NCBI GenBank assembly: GCA_036960175.1
Contig: JBALWH010000017.1
Location: 26,522-90,521, forward strand
Reading direction: 5' to 3'
Length of the DNA: 64,000 bases
Source: Motiliproteus sp036960175
GTDB taxonomy: Bacteria; Pseudomonadota; Gammaproteobacteria; Pseudomonadales; Balneatricaceae
Shown here: piece by piece, positions 24,571-33,326 of the stretch
Layout: every line of letters begins with the position of its first letter
Position numbering within the stretch: position 1 is the stretch's first letter
Notes under the pieces: model-generated
What the model was told of the DNA's origin: nothing
The model's input: only the letters and a program-made list of their open reading frames with translations
The model's database searches: none
Translations under genes and position numbers: made by a program

Positions 24571-25854
24571 TCATTGGCCCGTTTTAGGCGATTGCCGTTC
24601 TTTCAGGTAACGGGGCACTTCTTCGATACCCTGGATATGGCGTCGAATCAGGTCCATTCCAGCTCCGGCGGTCATGGTTTGGAACGTCTTGCGGCCGTAG
24701 GGGAAAAACAGTGTTGCGGCCTTAATCTCGTCGGAATCGCCCCAGGCTAGCCAAACCAGCCCGACCGGCTTATCGGCAGTGCCGCCATCGGGCCCGGCAA
24801 CACCAGAAACCGCGATCACATAATCGGCGCCACTATTTTTTAGCGCTCCCTCTGCCATCTGTCTGACGACGGCTTCACTGACGGCGCCATGATCATCAAT
24901 GACTTGTTTTTCGACGCCCAGCATCTGGCTTTTGATCGTGTTGGAATAGGTGACATAGCCGGCTTCAAATACAGCTGACGACCCTGGTATTTCTGTGATT
25001 TTGGAGGCAATTAGCCCACCGGTGCAGGATTCGGCGGTGGTTAAGGTCTTACCTTGTTGTTTGAGCAGATTCACCAATGATTGATTGAGGCTACCATGAC
25101 CTTCAGCAACGATGTAATTGCCGATTAGCTGCTGCAGTTTTTGAATCCATAGCTGGTGCTCAGCAGCCGCATGAACTGGCGTCTGTAGTTTTATTTCCAG
25201 GGAGGGGCTGCCAGCCCTGAAGCCCAGGCCGACGATTTCTGGCCAGCCCGGTAATTGATCCGAAATCCACTGCTGCAATCCCGATTCCCCCAAACCAAAG
25301 GTGTGAATACGGTGTAGCAACATACTTTGGCTTGGATCTATCTTTTGTCTGATGGCATCAATCAGGGTCTGTTCCATCATCGCTTTGAGTTCGCTGGGTA
25401 CACCGGGGGTGCAGAGTATTTCGCAGTTTCCATAGTGAACTTTGATGCCGACTGCTGAGCCACAGTGATTGGGGATTATCTGAGCCCCTTGGGGCAGCAT
25501 CGCCTGTTTGTGGTTGGCCTTATTTAACGCTGTGCCGCGGTTTTCACACCATTGGCGCAGATGGCTCAGGGCGTCAGGGTGTTCGACTAGTTCGCTGTTG
25601 GTCAAGCGTGCCAGAGCTTCTGCCGTGAGATCATCGCAGGTTGGCCCAAGGCCTCCGTTAACCAGCAGGACATCAGCCTGCTGTGCTTGCTGGCGGAGTT
25701 GCTCGACTAAGGCTTCGAGGTTGTCACCTACGGTTACTTTTTTGCTAACGGTGATGCCCAGTTCCAGCAGTTGTTGAGCGATCATCGCGGAGTTTGAGTC
25801 GACGATATCACCGGTCATTAATTCGTTGCCAGTGAGCAGTAACTGGATATTCAT
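24571..25854 (-). CDS. cinA: CinA, nicotinamide-nucleotide amidase family
   Basis: 427 residues. The N-terminal MoaB/MogA-like domain (LLTGNELMTGDIVDSNSAMI, VNGGLGPTCDDLTAEAL) is linked to a C-terminal CinA domain (TTAESCTGGLIASKITEIPG, SGADYVIAVSGVAGPDGG). The C-terminal domain deamidates nicotinamide mononucleotide in the pyridine nucleotide cycle; the N-terminal domain is a COG1058-type pyrophosphatase in some proteins. Length is normal for the two-domain form. In many gammaproteobacteria a shorter cinA sits next to recA, but here it stands alone. Confidence 0.94.
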   Translation of the reverse strand: MNIQLLLTGNELMTGDIVDSNSAMIAQQLLELGITVSKKVTVGDNLEALVEQLRQQAQQADVLLVNGGLGPTCDDLTAEALARLTNSELVEHPDALSHLRQWCENRGTALNKANHKQAMLPQGAQIIPNHCGSAVGIKVHYGNCEILCTPGVPSELKAMMEQTLIDAIRQKIDPSQSMLLHRIHTFGLGESGLQQWISDQLPGWPEIVGLGFRAGSPSLEIKLQTPVHAAAEHQLWIQKLQQLIGNYIVAEGHGSLNQSLVNLLKQQGKTLTTAESCTGGLIASKITEIPGSSAVFEAGYVTYSNTIKSQMLGVEKQVIDDHGAVSEAVVRQMAEGALKNSGADYVIAVSGVAGPDGGTADKPVGLVWLAWGDSDEIKAATLFFPYGRKTFQTMTAGAGMDLIRRHIQGIEEVPRYLKERQSPKTGQ

Positions 25855-25985
25855 AGATGGATTATCTCTGAGGCTGCAGTGGCATCATCTTAACGGCAAA
25901 GCTAAAGGATGACGACACCATCGGTTATCTTTGGTGGGGGCTTACTGGTATCGGAGACTTTGGCGAAGGTGATCGACGAGATTGC

Positions 25986-26312
25986 TTACTCGGTGACCCA
26001 AACTACCCGTACAGGTTCTCCAAAATCGTCATAGACAACTTTCTTGCGAGGTCTGCTGGGTTTAGGCTTTTTGGGTTGGTTTTTGGATAGTTTGGCCTGC
26101 CGGTTTGCTTCGATGGCTGCAATGGCACCCGGAACCGGTGTTCGTGGTTGCTTTGGTTGTTCGAAACCCAGACTGTTATTGTTCAGCTCGCCATTGTGCA
26201 GACCACTGGTGCCAATATTTACTTGCAGCACTTCGCCGCCTTCTTTGAGGAAGTCGTCAATTTGTTTTTCGATCTCAATGCGAGCCTGGACTTTGGTTTG
26301 GGGGCGCTTCAT
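25986..26312 (-). CDS. Small basic protein of unknown function
   Basis: 108 residues. The N-terminal helix IEIEKQIDDFLKEGGEVLQV ends in an FLxxGGxVxxV pattern like that seen in the small transcription factor SutA and other short gammaproteobacterial proteins. The middle is polar, and a Lys/Pro-rich stretch (KPKPSRPRKK) is followed by VVYDDFGEPVRVVW. No domain can be assigned. It is cytoplasmic, and nucleic-acid or RNA-polymerase binding would fit the basic tail but is inference. Confidence 0.55.
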   Translation of the reverse strand: MKRPQTKVQARIEIEKQIDDFLKEGGEVLQVNIGTSGLHNGELNNNSLGFEQPKQPRTPVPGAIAAIEANRQAKLSKNQPKKPKPSRPRKKVVYDDFGEPVRVVWVTE

Positions 26313-26426
26313 CAGTGTTTTAGCAACTGTACTGTTGATTTAAGTGGCTTATTTTAGGCTGCGTAAGGGCGAACTCAAAGAGATAGATGAATCTATTTAC
26401 AATTTGCCTTGAGAAATAGCTTGGGA

Positions 26427-26963
26427 TTATTCCCACCCGACCACCTCTCCCTGATCAAAAAGGATAATCTGATGACGACCGTCTTTACGCTGATAGGTCC
26501 ATTTTTCTGTGGTTTCACCTAAGTGTTCAATCTGCGTTGGAGGGCCCCAGGATTGCAGCACATGGTCGGGTTTCATGCCCGAGATAATAGAGTTACGGCG
26601 TATATGCTTACGAACACGTTTGTCCCACGATTTTCGTTTTTTTCGCTCTTTAATTAGCAGCGGGTCTTGCTGTTTTAGTCGATTTTCATAGGCGTCTATT
26701 TCAGTCATTACTTCAAGCTCTTTGAGCCGTTCTGGAGTAACCGCTGCAATAAGGATAACCAGGTTAGCTAAATAGGGCCTGTCTGCTGGGGTGTTAACTT
26801 CATAGTGGCTATCTTGATAGTGAACCGCTGTTACCGCTGGCTTCAACACAGTGTTCTGTGGTGCAGGTAGAGAATAGATTGGTCGTGCCGACGCAGTGCC
26901 CATGGTAGAAACCATCGTTAGAATTTGGGCAGATATGAGTGATAACGATTGCAACCTGTTCAT
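26427..26963 (-). CDS. Exported protein with SmpA/BamE-like C-terminus
   Basis: 178 residues with a signal-like N-terminus (LSLISAQILTMVSTMGTASA). The last 50 residues read SGMKPDHVLQSWGPPTQIEH, then ETTEKWTYQRKDGRHQIILF. This is the short alpha-beta fold of SmpA/OmlA (BamE) and similar periplasmic domains, in which G(M)xxxxVxxxxGxP is diagnostic. The middle is basic and helical (KERKKRKSWDKRVRKHIRR). No lipobox is seen. The role is unknown. Confidence 0.6.
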   Translation of the reverse strand: MNRLQSLSLISAQILTMVSTMGTASARPIYSLPAPQNTVLKPAVTAVHYQDSHYEVNTPADRPYLANLVILIAAVTPERLKELEVMTEIDAYENRLKQQDPLLIKERKKRKSWDKRVRKHIRRNSIISGMKPDHVLQSWGPPTQIEHLGETTEKWTYQRKDGRHQIILFDQGEVVGWE

Positions 26964-27708
26964 CGCCTGAGGAGTTGGTCCTGTGGTCCGGTTATTAGAA
27001 AATCATAATATGACAATTATGGACGTTTGTGCGTGTTTTAACCGCACTTATTTTGGGGCTGTTGCTCTCCATGTGAGATTAGTCTGGTTAGGTTGTGAGG
27101 GTAGAAAGGAAAGCAGTATCTCCTCGAATCTGTATTGAAATTGTCAGTTGCTATATAGCTAACGACTATATTCGCTTGTTTTTTATGGGAATGGGCAGAG
27201 AGGCTTTAGCATTGAAGCCGATAAATTGATTACTTCTGTGAGTAGTCGCGGAGGCGGCTAAGTTACCCACAATAATATGTATATAAAAAATAGTTATAAA
27301 AAAGACCTTTATAAATATATAGTATTTTCTAATTGCAATATGTTGATTTAACTAACTCATTGAAAGTTAAAGCAATAAATTTCACGGCGATCAAAAAGCA
27401 ATCAGCTCGTGCTTAGGGCTGAATTCTAGCACTCTGCACTGAGTTACGCAGAAACAATGCACAGAGTTATCCACAGTATCTGTGCATGATAATTGTTGAG
27501 GATTGGAACGCTTTCTTTGTTTTTATTGTCCCAGTAACAGAGGTGTTTTTGATAATGTTGACCATGTGATTTCTAGTCGGAGCTATCTAGTCGGCGCCAT
27601 CTAGAAAGGGCCATCTAGAAAGGGCCATCTAGAAAGAGCGGGTTAGAAGGGCTAAGTTGTATATCAATGTTTTAATCGATGCTTTGAATCAGAGTGCTAG
27701 AGGTGACT
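26964..27708. other. Large intergenic gap with AT-rich tract and DnaA-box-like sites
   Basis: About 745 bp without a convincing gene. A very AT-rich stretch (about 27270-27355) lies between TTACCCACA (27263-27271, one mismatch to the DnaA box) and TTATCCACA (27467-27475, perfect DnaA box). Further right are three tandem 14-bp units (27596-27637). Two boxes are too few to call an origin. Confidence 0.5.
27581..27637. repeat. Short tandem repeat, GCCATCTAGAAAGG units
   Basis: Two perfect 14-bp units (27596-27609, 27610-27623) and a third with one change (27624-27637), preceded by a diverged unit AGCTATCTAGTCGG. The core CATCTAGA contains an XbaI-like palindrome. It lies about 70 bp before the next gene. 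Confidence 0.8.
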
Positions 27709-28071
27709 GTGTTTTATCGAGGCATAATAGTACTGACCACTTTGCTATGGCTAACTGCTTGCACCAGTGCACAGTACCGTTGGCAGCATCTGCACGACGA
27801 TAGTCTCTCTATGGAGTTGGCTAAAGAAGAATGTAAGGTCCTTGCTAATCAGCATGCCTCTGAGCAGGACAGCTATTATTACGACGATCACTTTTTCCAT
27901 GGTGGTTTTGGTTTATCAACCTCCGGCCGCCACTCAATGTTTGGCTACAGCAGTTATGGTCTTAACTACGATCCGTATTTCGACCAGCAACGACAGTACT
28001 TTCAAGTGTGTATGAAAGCCCGAGGGTGGGAAAAGATAAAGCTCAGTAAAGATAAGCGCCAGGACGGATAG
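27709..28071 (+). CDS. Small lipoprotein of unknown function
   Basis: 120 residues. GTG start with AGAGG five bases upstream, a hydrophobic signal (IIVLTTLLWL) and the lipobox LTAC at residues 15-18, so the mature protein begins with lipidated Cys18. The mature part has many Tyr, His and Phe residues (YYYDDHFFHGGFG) and two further cysteines (EECKVL, FQVCMKARGW) that could form a disulfide. The last part CMKARGW resembles the ends of several small periplasmic lipoproteins. Family unknown. Confidence 0.75.
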   Translation: MFYRGIIVLTTLLWLTACTSAQYRWQHLHDDSLSMELAKEECKVLANQHASEQDSYYYDDHFFHGGFGLSTSGRHSMFGYSSYGLNYDPYFDQQRQYFQVCMKARGWEKIKLSKDKRQDG

Positions 28072-28141
28072 CCGCCTTACTCAACGTCCCCTTGATGTCT
28101 TTCGAACTCAGCCCTTAACCGACTAATCGTTACAGCGTTCA

Positions 28142-29155
28142 CTATTCCATGTTCGGACTGTATTTGCCCTGGCGTGCCAGGCTATTCAATTTTGCCCTTT
28201 TCAGTAGAGCCTGTTGAGTATTCTCGGTATTTTCAGACTTCCCCTGCCAGGCCTGCAGCGCCGGCTGCTGTAATGCTCGACCATAAGAAATACTGAGTTG
28301 CCAAGGCGCTTGCTCATTGTATTGATTGATAGCATTTAGGTTAAGGGTTGCTTCTTCCGGTCCCATGCCACCGGAGAGGAAATTGATACTGGGGACGGCG
28401 GCGGGTACCGCGCGACGCAGTATTTTTAGGGTTGTAGTGGCGATTTGTTCTGCGCTACAGCCGCTGCTGCAATCCTTGCCGGGTAGCACCATATTGGGTT
28501 TTAGTAACATATGCTCTAGTGATACTCGATGCTGGTCTAATGCGTAAAAAACGGTTTTTAACACGGCTTCGGTGACCGCAGCGCAGCGCTCAATATCGTG
28601 GTCTCCGTCCATTAGTACTTCGGGTTCGACAATAGGCACAATACCGCTAGACTGGCACAGCGCTGCATAGCGGGCCAGCATCTCCGCATTGGCCGTGAGC
28701 CCCAGTCGGGTCGGGTTGTGATGACCAATGACATAGACTTCGCGCCACTTGGCAAAGCGTGCACCCAGGCTTTTGTAGTGTTCCAGGCGCTCCGTTAAAC
28801 CGTCGAGACCATAGGTTATTTTGTCTCCTGGAGCGCCCGGTAAGGGCCCCAGGCCTTTGTCGACTTTAATGCCGGGGACGATTTTCTGATTCCAGGCCAG
28901 CTGTGCGATAGCGACACCATTATCGTCAGCCTGACTTAAGGTCTCTTCAAACAGGATTACGCCGCTGATGTAGTCTCCCAGGTTTGGTGTCGATAGCAGG
29001 GCGGTTCGATATTGACGGCGGCTTTGCTCGGTTGACTCTACCGATATGCCAGCAAAGCGTTTGGCGATGGTAGGAGAGCTTTCATCGGCAGCAAGAATGC
29101 CGCGTTTAGGGTCTACGAGGTCATTAATACAATCCTGTAATAGGCAGTTGCTCAT
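28142..29155 (-). CDS. Fructose-bisphosphate aldolase, class I
   Basis: 337 residues of the class I (Schiff-base) type related to animal and plant aldolases, not the zinc class II enzyme usual in this group. Motifs: RGILAADESSPTIAKRF near the N-terminus, KVDKGLGPLPG, AKWREVY, VEPEVL, and the Schiff-base lysine Lys219 in HMLLKPNMVLPG, then FLSGGMGPEEA for phosphate binding. It splits fructose 1,6-bisphosphate in glycolysis or runs in gluconeogenesis. The start has GGGGG upstream. It is a single gene. Confidence 0.95.
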   Translation of the reverse strand: MSNCLLQDCINDLVDPKRGILAADESSPTIAKRFAGISVESTEQSRRQYRTALLSTPNLGDYISGVILFEETLSQADDNGVAIAQLAWNQKIVPGIKVDKGLGPLPGAPGDKITYGLDGLTERLEHYKSLGARFAKWREVYVIGHHNPTRLGLTANAEMLARYAALCQSSGIVPIVEPEVLMDGDHDIERCAAVTEAVLKTVFYALDQHRVSLEHMLLKPNMVLPGKDCSSGCSAEQIATTTLKILRRAVPAAVPSINFLSGGMGPEEATLNLNAINQYNEQAPWQLSISYGRALQQPALQAWQGKSENTENTQQALLKRAKLNSLARQGKYSPNME

Positions 29156-29366
29156 GTCTATACCCCCTGAGGTAATTGCGAGTTACGTTAATAAGGAATT
29201 CTAGTCAATCAGCTGCACAACAGCCCCGTCCGGATGACATTTATCTGCAAGATTCTGTAAGTGATGGTAAAAAATTAGTTAAACTGGCGAGGTAACGGAC
29301 TTTGGCTTTTGCAATTGCCGGTATATAAAGTACTTTTAAGGTATCGATAGAGGAACGGACGCGACC

Positions 29367-29765
29367 ATGAGAATTATTGCTATAGCTATTTTTGCCAGCA
29401 CCCTGATGATCACAGACCTAGCCGTGGCGGAATCCATGGGTTGGAAGTGCACCTATACCGAGGCCACCTTTGATGCGGCTTTTATGAGCAAGCCTGAGAC
29501 TCGCGTTTGCCCGCAAGCTAAGTGCGCTTATGATATCCAGGTTGATACGGCGGCTGGAGCCGGCTCAGTGAATGGCATCATGGGATACGCCGTAGAGAGC
29601 AGCCCCACTAGAGTGGTACTTAGACGTAACTCTGAAAATGTGGTGATGGGCGGGTTAGATACGGCAGTATTTAGTATCGATCTTGAGAAAATGAGTTTTA
29701 AAAGTAAGAAAACTACCACCCCATCGGTCACGGTCAGCACCAAGGGCGTTTGCTCCGTGTTTTAG
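29367..29765 (+). CDS. Exported protein of unknown function
   Basis: 132 residues with a signal peptide (MRIIAIAIFASTLMITDLAVA). The mature part has four cysteines (WKCTYTEA, RVCPQAKCAYD, KGVCSVF) that could form two disulfides, and a beta-rich composition (SPTRVVLRRNSENVV, DTAVFSIDL). The start follows GAGGAACGGACGCGACC. It is not recognised. Monocistronic. Confidence 0.65.
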   Translation: MRIIAIAIFASTLMITDLAVAESMGWKCTYTEATFDAAFMSKPETRVCPQAKCAYDIQVDTAAGAGSVNGIMGYAVESSPTRVVLRRNSENVVMGGLDTAVFSIDLEKMSFKSKKTTTPSVTVSTKGVCSVF

Positions 29766-29830
29766 TCCGTTGAATAGCCTGCGGATTCCCTCAGGCATCT
29801 AGAAATAGTTTGCTGAGACGGTGAGTGTGA

Positions 29831-31084
29831 CTATTGTTGCTGAGCGCTAGCTGGTGCCCGTTCCAGCTTCTTGGCGGCGACCTGCCATTGCGGCATATAG
29901 GTTTGTAACCGCAAGCGCTGCACGTATTCCTCACACAGACTATTACCCAGATTAGCCCCTATTTCAGTCTCTGTATCAGTGATTAATGCATCTGCAATAT
30001 GTACCGCCGCTAAGGGAGAGAAACTGTCGCCCGCGGATAGCTGTGGGGTGTGGTGCAACAGGACTGCCTCGACTATGGGGGCGGGTAGTTTCCATTGCGC
30101 CAGCAGGAAGGCCCCGACTTCGCCATGAAATACCCCCAGCATGCGCTTTTCAACCAGAAATAGTGGTGTGTTCTTTTGTGCTGAAGCGACCATGATTTTT
30201 CGATAACTTTGCGGATCCTGAGAGGCCAGCACAAGTACCCCTAAATCGTGGAGCAGGCCTCCGACAAAGGATTGATCCTGGACGGCTTGGTTGGTTTTTA
30301 GATCTTTGCATATTTGTTGCGCCAGTCGAGCCACTAGCAGAGCACGCTGATTCATCCGTTCGAAAGAAAAATAGGACCAGTTTCTGTGCGGTGGATAGAG
30401 GCTGACAAGGTGGCCCGATATGGACAACCCCCTCAAAGTTCTAATACCGAGTAGGGTTACCGTTTCGTGAATGCTGCTAATTTGTCGGCCAAGGCCAAAG
30501 TAGGCAGAGTTGATGATTTTCAGTACTTTGGCAGCCAGGGCAGGGTCTTGTTCGATAATGCCACTGATATGGTCGGAGTTGCTGCGTTCTGAACTCAGCG
30601 CTTCACTGAGCTTGTGATAAATCATGGGCGGGGAAGGTAGCTGTCCCAGCGACAGCACATAGTCGCGGGTTTTCTGCTTGTGAACCAGGCCGTTTATTTT
30701 AATCAGGTATTCAACTTCGGTGGCAATGGTTTCTATCTTGTCTGGGTCTGGATATACCCGATGCACCAGATCTAAGGCGTAGCTCAATTGGGTGTTACTC
30801 AGGGGCATTCCTGGTAGCAGGATACGCACGGCCTGCGGTTGTAAGGTCATGGCTTTGATAAAACAGTCATTGTCCGCCTGAATACGACCGCTGGAGACAA
30901 CCACAATAGCCTGGAAACGATTTTCTTTGAGGTAGGAGAGCATTTCGCCGTTACTGCTTACCCGCAGCACGTGCCAGTTCCGCCCGGTGTGATTGATGCG
31001 TTCACCCCAGTCGAAGAATGTTCCGTTGGTATCCAGCAGTAGTACTTTCACCGCCGCCTTCTCCATTTTGTTTGTAGTTTCCAT
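29831..31084 (-). CDS. HDOD-domain signalling protein with degenerate receiver
   Basis: 417 residues. Residues about 10-135 have the fold of a response-regulator receiver (KVLLLDTNG, AIVVVSSGRIQADNDCFIKA), but the phosphorylatable Asp is not evident. The HDOD domain follows (SLGQLPSPPMIYHKLSEALS, IIEQDPALAAKVLKIINSAY, GGLLHDLGVLVLAS, VFHGEVGAFLLAQW). HDOD domains lack hydrolase activity and act as protein scaffolds in signalling, motility and DNA-damage control. A C-terminal helix completes the protein. No kinase gene is adjacent. Confidence 0.88.
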   Translation of the reverse strand: METTNKMEKAAVKVLLLDTNGTFFDWGERINHTGRNWHVLRVSSNGEMLSYLKENRFQAIVVVSSGRIQADNDCFIKAMTLQPQAVRILLPGMPLSNTQLSYALDLVHRVYPDPDKIETIATEVEYLIKINGLVHKQKTRDYVLSLGQLPSPPMIYHKLSEALSSERSNSDHISGIIEQDPALAAKVLKIINSAYFGLGRQISSIHETVTLLGIRTLRGLSISGHLVSLYPPHRNWSYFSFERMNQRALLVARLAQQICKDLKTNQAVQDQSFVGGLLHDLGVLVLASQDPQSYRKIMVASAQKNTPLFLVEKRMLGVFHGEVGAFLLAQWKLPAPIVEAVLLHHTPQLSAGDSFSPLAAVHIADALITDTETEIGANLGNSLCEEYVQRLRLQTYMPQWQVAAKKLERAPASAQQQ

Positions 31085-31477
31085 GATAGTTCCACAAGCA
31101 ATAGGTTTGCCAGATGTTGCAGCAATAGTGTCAGGTTACTTCATAGACCGTATTTTTTCGTTGATGTGCCGCAGCCAACTAGTTGTTTGCAGAAGAAAAT
31201 CAGAGTTGGTTGATGTGGGTCAATGGCAGTTTAATAATAGCTGCTGTGGCCACTCAGGTGATTTCTTCGCATTTCCTCTGGAGGATAGTTTCCCATTGCA
31301 GGGTATTTGACGGCAGCCATTTGCCGCCTCTGCCGCGTTAGGCGGCGTTGTCGTAACCTGTTTTTAGCAGGGTAATGACCCTATTACACAAAGCCTGAGG
31401 CTGAAAATACGGGTTCGCCACCCTGGGCTGCAGCGGTAATGCTGAGGCCATTAGTCGCGGTAAAATCGGTTCCCTAG
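31085..31477. other. Gap between the HDOD gene and degQ paralogue 2
   Basis: About 390 bp. It contains a 7-bp inverted repeat GCCGCCT (31323-31329) and AGGCGGC (31340-31346), which may end transcription of the minus-strand degQ. The bases TGTCGTAACC at 31349 match the start of the dispersed repeat for only ten bases. No gene was recognised. Confidence 0.4.
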
Positions 31478-32773
31478 TTATTCCAGCACCAGATAAAGGG
31501 TTCCCATGCCACGCTGGAGCAGCATCAGGTTAGAGTCTTCCTTCACCGCGTCGGTAAACTCCTCTAGCGAGTTAACGCTGAGTTGATTGACCGAAAGAAT
31601 GACATCGTTCGTTTGAAGGCCAGCGAGGGCAAGGGGGCTGCCCTTGTTGAAGCTAACCACCACGACGCCCTTGATGTCATCGCCTGCATCCTTGAGTACC
31701 GCTCCGGCAAACTCCAGTCCCTTTTCAACGGCGGGTATTGTGGTTGTTACCGGTGGGCGGATTTCGGCGCTTACCTGATGTTCTTCACCCTTGCGTAAAT
31801 AGCTGATCTGCAGGTTTCGGTTCAGGGTCAAAATTCCTAAGCGGGAGCGAAGATGATCAACACCCTTGATAGACTGCTCGTTGATCTGAGTGATGATGTC
31901 TCCGACAATGATTCCGGCCTTGGCCGCCGCAGAATCGGACGCGACACTGGTTACCAATACGCCGCCCTGAGCGGCAGGGGCATTAAAGGCTTTCAGCAGT
32001 TCAGGGCTTAGCTCTTGAATAGAAACCCCCAGCGCGCCGCGACTGACCTCGCCATCTTGGGCCAGGTGCATGCTGATAGTCTTCGCCATATTACTGGGGA
32101 TGGCGAAGCCGATACCGACGCTGCTGCCCTTAGGGGCAATAATCGCCGTATTTATTCCGACCAAATCGCCTCTGAGGTTGATCAGGGCGCCGCCGGAATT
32201 ACCGGGGTTGATCGCCGCGTCGGTCTGGATAAAGTTCTCGTAGTTCTCGATGCCTAAGCCGGTGCGCTGCAGAGCGCTGACAATACCGCTGGTTACGGTC
32301 TGACCGAGGCCAAAAGGATTACCGATAGCCACCACGAAATCCCCCACCCGAAGCTGATCAGAATCCACCAGAGTCAGCCCGATGAGTTTGTCTGCCTCTA
32401 TTTTTAGCAGTGCCAAATCAGCCCCTGGATCACTACCGATCAGCAAGGCATCAAAGCTTCTGCCATCGGTCAGGGCAATGCGGATTTTATCAGCACCGGC
32501 AATGACGTGGTGATTACTGAGGATCAGCCCCTGCTCGGCATTGACGATAACGCCAGAACCCACGCCACTGGCCCGAGGCAGCAGTCGACTTTTGCCGCCA
32601 CCGGTATTCTTGAAAGTGCTGATATTAACCACCGCAGGGGCAACCCTATCGATCAAGGGTGCCAGGCTGGGCAGTATCTGGCCCTGAGCGTCAGCGGAGG
32701 GTAATGCCGCTTGCACCAATCCTGGCGCCAGCAGTAGCAATAAACTCAATGACAATAAAGGGATGGATTTCAT
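31478..32773 (-). CDS. degQ: DegQ-type periplasmic serine protease (paralogue 2)
   Basis: 431 residues from the ATG at 32773. A longer frame adds 18 basic residues, but the signal peptide MKSIPLLSLSLLLLLAPGLV starts here. Triad: His89 in SNHHVIAG, Asp119 in PGADLALLK, Ser193 in NPGNSGGAL; two PDZ domains follow. It is closely similar to the copy at 10016-11362, including the mature start ALP-ADAQG--LPSL, but the insert before the protease core is only about ten residues (GGGKSRLLP). That changes the LA regulatory loop. The two copies likely divide envelope quality-control tasks. Confidence 0.94.
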   Translation of the reverse strand: MKSIPLLSLSLLLLLAPGLVQAALPSADAQGQILPSLAPLIDRVAPAVVNISTFKNTGGGKSRLLPRASGVGSGVIVNAEQGLILSNHHVIAGADKIRIALTDGRSFDALLIGSDPGADLALLKIEADKLIGLTLVDSDQLRVGDFVVAIGNPFGLGQTVTSGIVSALQRTGLGIENYENFIQTDAAINPGNSGGALINLRGDLVGINTAIIAPKGSSVGIGFAIPSNMAKTISMHLAQDGEVSRGALGVSIQELSPELLKAFNAPAAQGGVLVTSVASDSAAAKAGIIVGDIITQINEQSIKGVDHLRSRLGILTLNRNLQISYLRKGEEHQVSAEIRPPVTTTIPAVEKGLEFAGAVLKDAGDDIKGVVVVSFNKGSPLALAGLQTNDVILSVNQLSVNSLEEFTDAVKEDSNLMLLQRGMGTLYLVLE

Positions 32774-33326
32774 AGGCGCTCTCAGTGCTCGGGCTCGGGG
32801 GTGCTTTGATGTGGACAAAAACGACATTGTAGCGGATCACTTTAGGCTTGGGTGGTTAAACAGCAACTTTGGTCACAGTCAGAGACTGCTCAGGTTAGAA
32901 ATAGTTTCCCCTTAGAGACAAAGGCGTTTCTTAGTTAAGGCGTCGCTGAAAAAGTTCCGTGTGTCGTAACCGGTCATTCGAGAGGTGGAATAGATAGAGG
33001 ATATTGCTGTGAACGCCCGGTAGAGGCAGGCCTTGTGAAAGCATAAAGACAACTGGGATAGTGAGTCAGTAAGGGTTGAGCTGCTCTTTCACTAAGCCGC
33101 GAATCCTACTCCCAAGTGCGACGCTCTCCTAGGTAGTCTGAAGTTGGTTCCAAAACAGGTATTGAGCGAACAGAAGATCATGGCAGGTGTTGAAGGAAAG
33201 TAGACATAATGTCGAGCCCTGACTTCGACCGAGGTTGCTGGTTGGAGGTCATTCGTAATGATGAGCAAGTGTTTTCGGCTTAACCGAGCACTTCGCACTG
33301 CTGGCATTAAAAATACACACGGGTAA
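32774..33326. other. Gene-poor island with dispersed repeat copy
   Basis: About 550 bp upstream of degQ paralogue 2. It carries repeat copy B (32961-33020). Open frames at 33092-33337 on the minus strand and short plus-strand pieces have no ribosome-binding site and unusual composition. It may be the wreck of a mobile element. Confidence 0.45.
32961..33020. repeat. Dispersed 60-bp repeat, copy B
   Basis: Same orientation as copy A at 2742-2805. The left 18 bases and right 13 bases are identical; the middle has two short gaps and a few substitutions. It lies about 30 kb from copy A. Confidence 0.75.

Noticed and set aside
27263..27475. Replication origin
   Set aside because: Only one perfect and one near DnaA box, and no dnaA, dnaN, gyrB or gidA genes nearby.
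27596..27637. Tandem 14-bp units as a CRISPR array
   Set aside because: The units are directly adjacent without spacers, too short, and no cas genes are present.
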